From: Cercis canadensis | Taxonomy: Eukaryota > Streptophyta > Magnoliopsida > Fabales > Fabaceae | DNA: 64,000 bases | Assembly (NCBI GenBank): GCA_003255065.1 | Contig: QAOA01007136.1 | Location: forward strand, 21,859-85,858 | Direction of reading: 5' to 3' | Shown: positions 57,273 to 64,000 of the stretch, piece by piece | How the letters are laid out: every line of letters starts with the position of its first letter | How positions within the stretch are numbered: the first letter of the stretch is position 1 | Position numbers and translations under genes: made by a program | Notes under the pieces: model-generated | The model's input: the letters and a program-made list of their open reading frames with translations, nothing else | The model's database searches: none | What the model was told of the DNA's origin: nothing

Positions 57273-58705
57273 TTGTTAAAGTTAATTTATGGTTAACTTA
57301 TGCCTTTATAAAATTTAGTAAATGTACTTATTACTTAATGTCTCACTTACATGTTTTATTTTTTGTATTCACAGATGTCAAGGACAGGTACACGTGCTCG
57401 TAGTTTTAGCTCACGAGGCAGAGGTAGAGTTCATGCTCGGTTATAGACTTATTCTGCACCCTCTGACGTGCATAGATCATACACCATCTCCTACTCCCAT
57501 TGAATTCACCCACATAGCATCATCGACTCAAGGTTCTTCTGTTGCTGTGTCCACTACAGTGACGTGTGAATCGACTGATAGCAAGCTGTTAGTTCGACCG
57601 AATGGGAATGAGTATGAATTCTAAACTTTCTATGTTACTTTGTTGTTATTAGTACTATTTTCATATATGTTTTATATATAATAAATTTTTTAATTTCTGT
57701 TCTATAGGTTTATACCATCCACTGAGACGGTTTGTATCATTTCTTCCGTCATGAAAGCTAAGTATGAACAACCGTGGACGGGCTAAAAGGACATTCCCTA
57801 AGAAGTGAGAGATATGTGGTAGAATGAATTTCAAGTTATACAATTAAATTATACTATCCTACTTTACACATTATGTTTGTCAATTGTGTTTTGCTAGTAG
57901 TCTAACTAATCTCTCCCTATCATTAGTTTAGAAATATTGTAGGTGGGATCCACAACATGATGATACTGTTAGGCGGATCTGGGGCCTTAAGTGTGCTGAC
58001 ACGGTCTGAGCAAACTTAACCTCCATTCATAATCGCAAGTCAAAGGGAAAGTGGTTGTCTATGGAAATCTTTGACGCACTATGGGATAAGTGGAAGACTA
58101 ACCCTGAGTTCAAGGAGAAGTCAGAATGAAACAAGAAGAATAGATCAGTAAGTGAGGAAGGATGTCTAAACTGGGGTGGCTCCATTTTTGTGTCAAAGCA
58201 TAAAAGGCGATATGTAAATTTTATTTATTGATAATAAATTTTTTATAAGTATGTCTTAATTGATCATTAATAACTAATATAAATTTATTATATGTTTCAG
58301 ACACGGGAGTTAGGGAGATAGGCTACCATCCCACAATTTTTTTCTAAGTTGAACCATAACGATGAGACAAACTAGTTGTCAACACCCATGGCAGAAAGGA
58401 CTTATATGAGTATCTGTAATTGTAACATAATAATTAGGGAAAAGTCTAAAAAACCCCCCCTTCAACTATGCTCCGGTTGCACTTTACTCCACATCCTTCA
58501 AAAACGTAGGAAAGACCTCATTAAACTACTAAAATATGCGTTTGACCCCCAAGCCCCAAACGAGCGTCCAAAAATAGACGGAAAGTGTCACGTGCCTAGC
58601 ACGTGGAGTGTTTAAATGAAAATAAATTTATAAAATAGGGTCAAAAAATAATATTTAAAAAAGTTTAGGACCAAATAATAATATTTAAAATTAATCATTT
58701 TCAAC

Positions 58706-58744
<39 letters not shown>

Positions 58745-58860
58745 CGGTGATCTTGAAGACATAGCCCCTAAATTCCTATTGGTGGAAGCATTGCAGAGGT
58801 GAATAGATCAAACCTTAAAGAGGAATAAAAAATTGCAGCAGAAGGTTAGTAGGAGCATAC

Positions 58861-59273
58861 CTCACCCAAGGCATCACCGCTAACTTCCTGGGAAATCCTC
58901 TTGTCCCAAAATGCTCGATGACATAAACAAATAACCGCTTGAAATCCAATATATAGAGTAAAATTATTACAAACAATCCTTGTTAATCAATCCAGTTCTT
59001 CCATTTCGGAAATAGCAAAATTAGCTGAATATATAAATGATAAAACAAAATATTCAAGTAACTTTTCCAGGAAAGATCTATCTACTAGTTTTCTGGCACC
59101 TCTATTTCAAACCAAAAACAAACAATTCCAGTTCTTCATTTTCAGAACCACACAACAAAGGAATGAAAAACCAAAAAAGAGTTAAATTCATATAAGAGAT
59201 GGGATTACAATTTCTGATCGTCATCGATCTCCAACTTCTTATGGCACCCAGTGATGGGATTTGCAATGTTGAA
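58861..59273 (-). pseudogene. RPS6: Captured 40S ribosomal protein S6 exons
   Basis: Exon-like block 59273-59209: [20 protein letters not shown] then KL, preceded by an acceptor TCTGCAG and followed by a GT. Second block 58917-58861: RAFWDKRISQEVSGDALGE, followed by a GT donor. These match the first 40 or so residues of eukaryotic RPS6 ([24 protein letters not shown], then the FFDKRISQEV-type block). Retained intron sequence (58918-59208) shows capture from genomic DNA rather than from mRNA. The acceptor before the second block appears lost. The remaining RPS6 is absent. Confidence 0.9.
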
Positions 59274-59509
59274 CTGCAGAGATTGCACATATTTAGCCAC
59301 AAATAACCATCATATATTACAAACCAACAAAGCAGAGGAAGAAAAATTAAGGCTTCGGTGAAAAACCTTCATTTTGGAATCTCCTCGTCCTTGGATCTCG
59401 GGCTTTTCCAAACCGGATTCTGCGATTGCCTTTGTGGAGGGGTTGAAGTCGGAGCCGGGGATGGAAACAGATTCGGAGTCCGGTTCGGATTCGAAGCTTG
59501 AGGCAACGA

Positions 59510-59643
59510 TGGAGGGGGTTTGACAGCTCTCCTAAGCTCATTGCTGTAAAGGGCCTTCTTGGTGGGGTTGGATAAGACGGACCAAGCATCATGGACGAGG
59601 CTGAAAGCATGGCCGGCGAAGCGATTTCGATGAGGGTCAAGGA
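59510..59643 (-). pseudogene. Captured DnaJ (J-domain) fragment
   Basis: Minus strand reads LILDPHRNRFAGHAFSLVHD, AWSVLSNPTKKALYSNELRR, then a proline-rich stretch. This is the second half of a plant J domain: the HPD(K/R)N turn is altered to DPHRN and helix III/IV follow (AFxLVxxAWxVLSxPxKKALY). The first helices are absent because the TIR begins here. Frame is open for about 45 codons. Confidence 0.85.
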
Positions 59644-59644
59644 T

Positions 59645-59676
<32 letters not shown>

Positions 59677-60470
59677 GGTTGAAGATGACTAATTTTAAAT
59701 ATTATTATTTTGTCCTAAAATTTTTTAAATATTATTTTTTGACCCAGTTTTATAAATTTATTTTTATTTAAACACTCCACATGCTAGGCACGTGACTTTT
59801 TCGTCTATTTTTAGACGTCCGTTTGGGGCTTGGGGGTCAAATGCACATTTTTGTCGTTTAATGAGGTCTTTCCTACGTTTTTGAAGGATGAGGGGTAAAG
59901 TGCAACGGGAGCATAGTTGAAGAGGATTTTTTAGACTTTTCCCTAATAATTAATTGAGCTTTTGGCATAATTTCTGTATTTTCACTAATTACTTTTGTGT
60001 CGTGTTCTTTTGGAAATCATATGCAGAGTTCCTTTGAGAAGTTAAAGGAGGAGTTGCAGTCATAGGATCATCTGTTGATGACTCTATCCTATTTTTTTAG
60101 GCAACTGAGAGAAAAAATAAAAGAGGCTGAGCTTATGGATTTGGATCTGAAGTAGCATTCTATTCTTCATCCGGGTCCGATTCCAACAAGTTCGGGTCTC
60201 AGTCTACCGCCACTGCGCACAACACTGATGAGCTTACCTAGATGCAACAACATATTGTAGTTCTTGAAGCCCAATTGAAGGATCAACGTACTTGAAAAGA
60301 CCGGTTTGCACAACTTGAGAGTGAGTTGGCCTCGCTGAAATGATATATCACCAGCCACATGCATTCAGGACATAACAACTCTAAAGGTGCTCCTACTATG
60401 CCGTTACGACCTCCAACTATCAATGAAGATGATGAGCATTTGTGAGATGCTTCTGGGAAATGATTATGCG

Positions 60471-60920
60471 TTTTTAATTAATAAACGCCGAATCAAATTA
60501 GCTTTTTTGCTTCAGAACAGTGGGAAACGCGGGTTTACTTCTAAAAAACGTCAAATTGTTTCTGGTAAACACCAACACTGTAGCACATTGCAAAACTGCG
60601 TTTTTAAGAACGAATGTCTTCTATAAATACCTGAACCTCACGTCCTCTAAATGCATAAGTTAAAATTTGAAAATTTTGAGAGAGAATTGAGTCTAACTAA
60701 ATGTGTTGAAGTGGTGGAAGTATACAAGTTTGTAATAGCCAGTGTAAGTTATAATTGTGAAAGCAATCCAGGTACATTTATAGTTTTATTTTAATTTAAT
60801 ATATTTTGATGTATATAATTTTTATCAGTATTTAGTCTAAGTTTGATGTTAAATTTTATTAGGACTTAGATTTTAATTGAGAAATTTTTAATGATATATA
60901 TTATTGATATTTTAGGAAGA
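60471..60920. other. Junction between CACTA remnant and MuDR remnant
   Basis: No coding sequence recognised. Several diverged 'AAAACGC/GCGTTT' motifs at 60475-60610 may be CACTA subterminal repeats. The remainder is AT-rich leader of the MuDR-like gene. Confidence 0.35.
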
Positions 60921-60922
60921 AG

Positions 60923-63745
60923 ATGCTTCTATTAGTTTATTACAATGGTCAGATATATGATGGTTCTCAAGGTGTGATGTATAATGGTCCTAGATCCATT
61001 GGTTTAAATTTGAAGAACAGATGTGGATTACAACAGTTACAATTTTATGTTCATTGAAAATTAGGTCTTCCAAAAAATTCAGTTGTTGACAAAATTATTT
61101 ATCGAGTTCCTATATCTGTTAATCTATTATTTTATAATATATTTGAACTGAGCTCTGATGAAGATGTGGAGTCAATGTTTGAGAATCATAGTTAACTTAA
61201 ATCTCTTGGTGCCATTGAGATTTATGTTGAGGTGAAAATTATTGAAGATGAAGTTGGTGGAGATGATGATGATGGTGATGATGAACAAGATGGTGATGAA
61301 CAAGATGATGATGAACAAGGTGTTGATGCAAGTGTTGCTTGTTCAATCCCTACTTCTTATCCTCCATATAGTCAAGAAGGGATAAAAGCAGAACTTTGTT
61401 ATCAACTAGAACTTAGTTCATATGGGTTTTAGCACGGTTTGGCTAGTTCTAGCCAAGCTCGTATCCCTGAAAGAGTCCATGTGAATGAATGTAACAATCC
61501 GTTATTTGGTTCAAACGTTCGTACAAGGCTGGTTGAAGAATATGAAGTTAGAGGCAGTGAACGTATAAATGAGCAGCCGAATATAAATAGGGGTAACTCT
61601 CCTATTGATTCTTTATTGGACACAAGTGATGATGAAGAAGCAGAGTACGTGCCAAGTGAGGAAGAATTAGGCGAGGATGAGGAATATCAGCAGGTGTTAG
61701 ATTTGAACGTGCCACCACTTGGGGAGGAACTTCATCAGGTGACACCAATTCAGACAGTCATTCCTCCACACTATTCGTATGTGAACTTTAAGGCATTGCA
61801 ACAGACTGATGTTTTTGAAAGAGTTGTCGGACATAGTAGGTGGCAAAAAGGTAAGGAACTTCAAATAGGTCAAAAGTTTACCAGCAAAGAGGATCTTCAG
61901 TCAACTCTTAAGCAATACTCCATTTACACACATCATAATTTCAAGGTGAATGAGTCAAAACCACATAAATTAATTTTGGAGTGTCAGGATTATGGTGTTG
62001 GATGCAATTGGAGACTAAAGGCTTGCTTAAGAAGTAAGAAAAATATGTGGGAGATCAGAAAATACAATGGCTCACACAGTTACAGAAATGCCACTTTAAC
62101 ACAAGATTACAAACAGTTTGATGTTAAGGTGGTCGCGACAATGATTATTAGCATGATTGAGGAGAAGATAGATGTGCCAATAAAGCTAATACAAGAGCGT
62201 ATCAGAAGTACATTCTCTTATCAAATTTCGTACAGGAAAGCTTGGCTTGTGAAGCAAAGAGTTATTGCTTATATATATGGTGACTGGGAGGAGAGTTACA
62301 ATAAATTACCGAAATGGATGGCCGCATTGCGAAAAGATGTTCCTGGAACCGTGGTGGAATGGTGTCTAGATGATTGATGGATGAGAATGCCAACGAATGA
62401 TCCGACAATGAGGAGATTCCGACGTGTTTTTTGTGCTTTCAAACCATGTATTGATGCATTCCTTTGGTGCAAGCCGGTGATCCAAATTGATGAAACTTTA
62501 TTGTATGGGAAATATAAGCAGACTTTGCTAATAGGCACTACACAGGATGGATCTCGTTCTCCATTGCCTATAGCTTATGCCATCGTGTAAGGTGAAGCCA
62601 AAGAAGCCTGGTCATGGTTTTTGAAGCATCTGAGACAACACGTGGCTAAGGACATGCATAATTTAGCACTCATTTCAGACCGGCATGTGAGCATATTGTC
62701 ATCTATTGAAGATTTAAATGTTGGGTGGTGTGCACCATTAGCTCATAATTTTTTTCTGTTTGCGCCACGTTGTGAGCAATTGGAACACAAACTTCAAAGA
62801 TGTGTCTGTGAAGCACAAAATCTACAGAGTCGATAAAAATATTAGACAAATACATATAATATATTATCTGTATGTCGTACATTTTGATGTCTTCGAGTAC
62901 ATTCATTTATTTTTAATGGTAATAACAGGTGTCCAATTTGAGTCTATCAAATTTGAGGAGCTAATGAATGATATACATTATGAATGTAAGAAAGAAGAGG
63001 CATGACAATATATTAATGGTATTGATAAGACGAAGTGGACACAACATGACGATGTCCACGGCAGACGATATGGCCTAATGACCACTAATTTAACTGAATG
63101 TGTAAACGAAACGTTGAAGGGTGCTCGTAACATGCATATTACTGCCCTAGTCAGAGCCACATATTACAGAACGAATCGTATTTTCATGGAGAGAAGAGAA
63201 AGAGCAAGGGCAAGGCTGGCTAGTGAAAAAACATGGACTAAAGATGCCGAGAAGATAATGACCCGTAATAGTCGTTATGCATCATCAGATCGTCCAATAC
63301 TATTTAATAGGGACAATAGATCGTTTGAAGTGGAGGAGATTTTTGATTGTATGAGACATATTAGCGGACGATCATTCACTTTGAATTTATAGGATCAAAA
63401 GTGCAGTTGTGGTCAGTTTCAAGCCCTTCACATTCCTTGCACGCACGCTATATCTGCGTGTGCGAATATTGCAATCGATGCATGAAAGTATGTAAGTCCA
63501 GTGTACTCCACTAATAACATTGTCAATGCATATAGTGGTCTGTTTAACCCTATTGGTGGGGAAGAGGGTTGGCCAGTTATCAGCGGAATTAGGATAATCC
63601 CAAATCGTGTATTGCTAAGGGAAAATGGACGTCCAACTTCTAGGCGAATTAGAACCGAGATGAATTAGGAAGAATCTGCATCTGACGTCATAAGATGTAG
63701 TCTTTGTCGCATAGAAGGCCTTAATAGGAGGTGATGTCCGAACAG
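60923..63745 (+). pseudogene. MuDR-type (MULE) transposase, disrupted
   Basis: Order of domains: a PB1-like start (MLLLVYYNGQIYDGSQG), an acidic Asp/Glu-rich linker (61232-61320), a MuDR DNA-binding domain (about 61850-62100: GQKFTSKEDLQSTLKQYSIY, CNWRLKACLRSK), the DDE transposase domain (IQIDETLLYGKYKQTLLIGT at about 62485; ALISDRHVSIL at about 62670; NLTECVNETLKGARNMHI at about 63085), a SWIM zinc finger (CSCGQFQALHIPCTHAISAC, about 63400) and a CCHC-like tail (CSLCRIEGLNRR). It is interrupted by stops near 61058, 61430, 62375, 62588, 63003, 63390, 63483 and 63667. MuDR transposases mobilise elements with long TIRs and 9-bp TSDs; this copy is inactive. Its TIRs were not identified. Confidence 0.9.
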
Positions 63746-64000
63746 AAGGGAAGACTAACCATGACACTGGCCCGTATTAAAATAAATCTTGCGTTTGTAT
63801 CCATGTCATAGACATGTATAAGATTGAGGATTCATATTGAAATGTAGCATTTGTATAATGAATTTAGTATCGTTCATTTTAAATAACTATTATGACTAAG
63901 TGTTATTTTCCATAATGAATTTTAACAGGACATTGAAATAGTATTACAATATACGCCAGGAGATATTTTTAGAGTGTGTGGGCGTCGATGGATGTTAGAT
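63746..64000. other. 3' flank of the MuDR-like element
   Basis: AT-rich sequence to the window edge; nothing recognised. Confidence 0.4.

Larger units (their letters stand above)
58437..59943. mobile_element. Pack-MULE carrying RPS6 and J-domain fragments
   Basis: 1,507 bp flanked by perfect 9-bp duplications TAATAATTA (58428-58436 and 59944-59952). TIRs of about 300 bp begin GGGAAAAGTCTAAAAAA and end inside at a (CT)n tract (58706-58744) mirrored by (GA)n (59649-59675). The interior (about 58745-59648) is host coding sequence from at least two genes, both on the minus strand. No transposase. It lies inside the CACTA TNP1-type gene and so is younger than it. Confidence 0.92.
51977..60470 (+). 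mobile_element. Decayed CACTA (En/Spm) transposon with two nested insertions
   Basis: Plus-strand order: transposase-associated domain, tnp2 transposase, DUF4218, DUF4216, then a TNP1/Ptta-type (Transposase_24) gene, the standard layout of plant CACTA elements. It is interrupted by a hAT-like element (52455-53548) and by a Pack-MULE (58437-59943). CACTA termini were not found, so limits are those of recognisable coding text. Confidence 0.8.
57375..60470 (+). pseudogene. CACTA TNP1/Ptta (Transposase_24)-type gene, split by Pack-MULE
   Basis: A short basic exon (SRTGTRARSFSSRGRGR, about 57375) is followed by degenerate text: VRRIWGLKCADTV, SKGKWLSMEIFDALWDKWKT, SEEGCLNWGGSIFVSKHKRR and AERTYM (to about 58410). 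The Pack-MULE then intervenes (58437-59943), and the gene resumes at about 60026 with FEKLKEELQ and MQQHIVVLEAQLKDQ, a coiled-coil tail. Many stops. The family is the plant Ptta/En/Spm protein that accompanies tnp2. Confidence 0.72.

Noticed and set aside
1-64000. CRISPR arrays, bacterial operons, rRNA or tRNA genes
   Set aside because: The sequence is plant nuclear; no regular spacer-repeat array and no tRNA or rRNA signature was seen on either strand. tRNA detection by eye is limited, so a covariance-model scan would be decisive.
1-64000. A new defence or catalytic gene system
   Set aside because: Every long coding segment but one could be assigned to a known plant gene family or transposon protein; the exception (30490-31560) is a broken retroelement-like relic with no evidence of function.

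Overview
This is plant nuclear DNA, most likely from a eudicot. The evidence is intron-bearing BURP-domain, SKU5-similar and Pur-alpha genes, together with plant-type Copia, Athila-like Ty3, LINE, Helitron, hAT, Mutator and CACTA elements. Background sequence is AT-rich and genes are sparse. Four single Ns mark contig joins in a draft assembly, and three of them are flanked by the same sequence twice, so those joins contain artificial duplications. I cannot name the species.

Layout. 1-1.3 kb: a Ty3-type LTR. 1.3-4.45 kb: AT-rich spacer with short repeats. 4.46-6.02 kb: a large foldback element with telomere-like arms and a perfect 9-bp target duplication. 7.2-8.7 kb (minus): a three-exon BURP-domain gene with an amplified repeat region. 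9.4-10.2 kb: a second foldback element. 10.28 to about 18.7 kb (minus): a decayed Helitron with an intact 3' hairpin and CTAG end. 19.48-21.45 kb: the 3' half of a Copia element with a long open RT/RNase H frame and its 3' LTR. 22.4-23.6 kb: LINE debris. 24.5-24.8 kb: a TRIM. 25.2-27.1 kb (minus): the first four exons of a NUP214-like gene, with no later exons. 27.9-38 kb: TE-rich sequence holding two hAT-like elements with host-gene fragments (an NC/LRAT-domain protein and a beta-amylase), a GH31 glycosidase relic, Athila-like gag/RT fragments and a scrambled set of LTRs. 38.6-46.5 kb (plus): a five-exon Pur-alpha gene whose second intron (6.7 kb) has been enlarged by tandem duplications, a MITE and LINE pieces. 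49.9-51.6 kb (plus): a two-exon SKU5-similar gene with TATA box and polyadenylation signal. 52.0-60.5 kb: a decayed CACTA element interrupted by a hAT-like element carrying a syntaxin fragment and by a Pack-MULE carrying RPS6 and J-domain fragments. 60.9-63.7 kb: a decayed MuDR-type transposase.

Only three loci look like functioning host genes: the BURP gene, Pur-alpha and SKS. I see no operon-like cooperation and no clearly new molecular system. The most striking feature is the density of non-autonomous DNA transposons carrying fragments of unrelated host genes: four elements with at least five identified source genes. Their boundaries can be read from terminal inverted repeats and, in two or three cases, target-site duplications. 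All coordinates, splice sites and family calls were made by eye from the sequence; no database search was possible.
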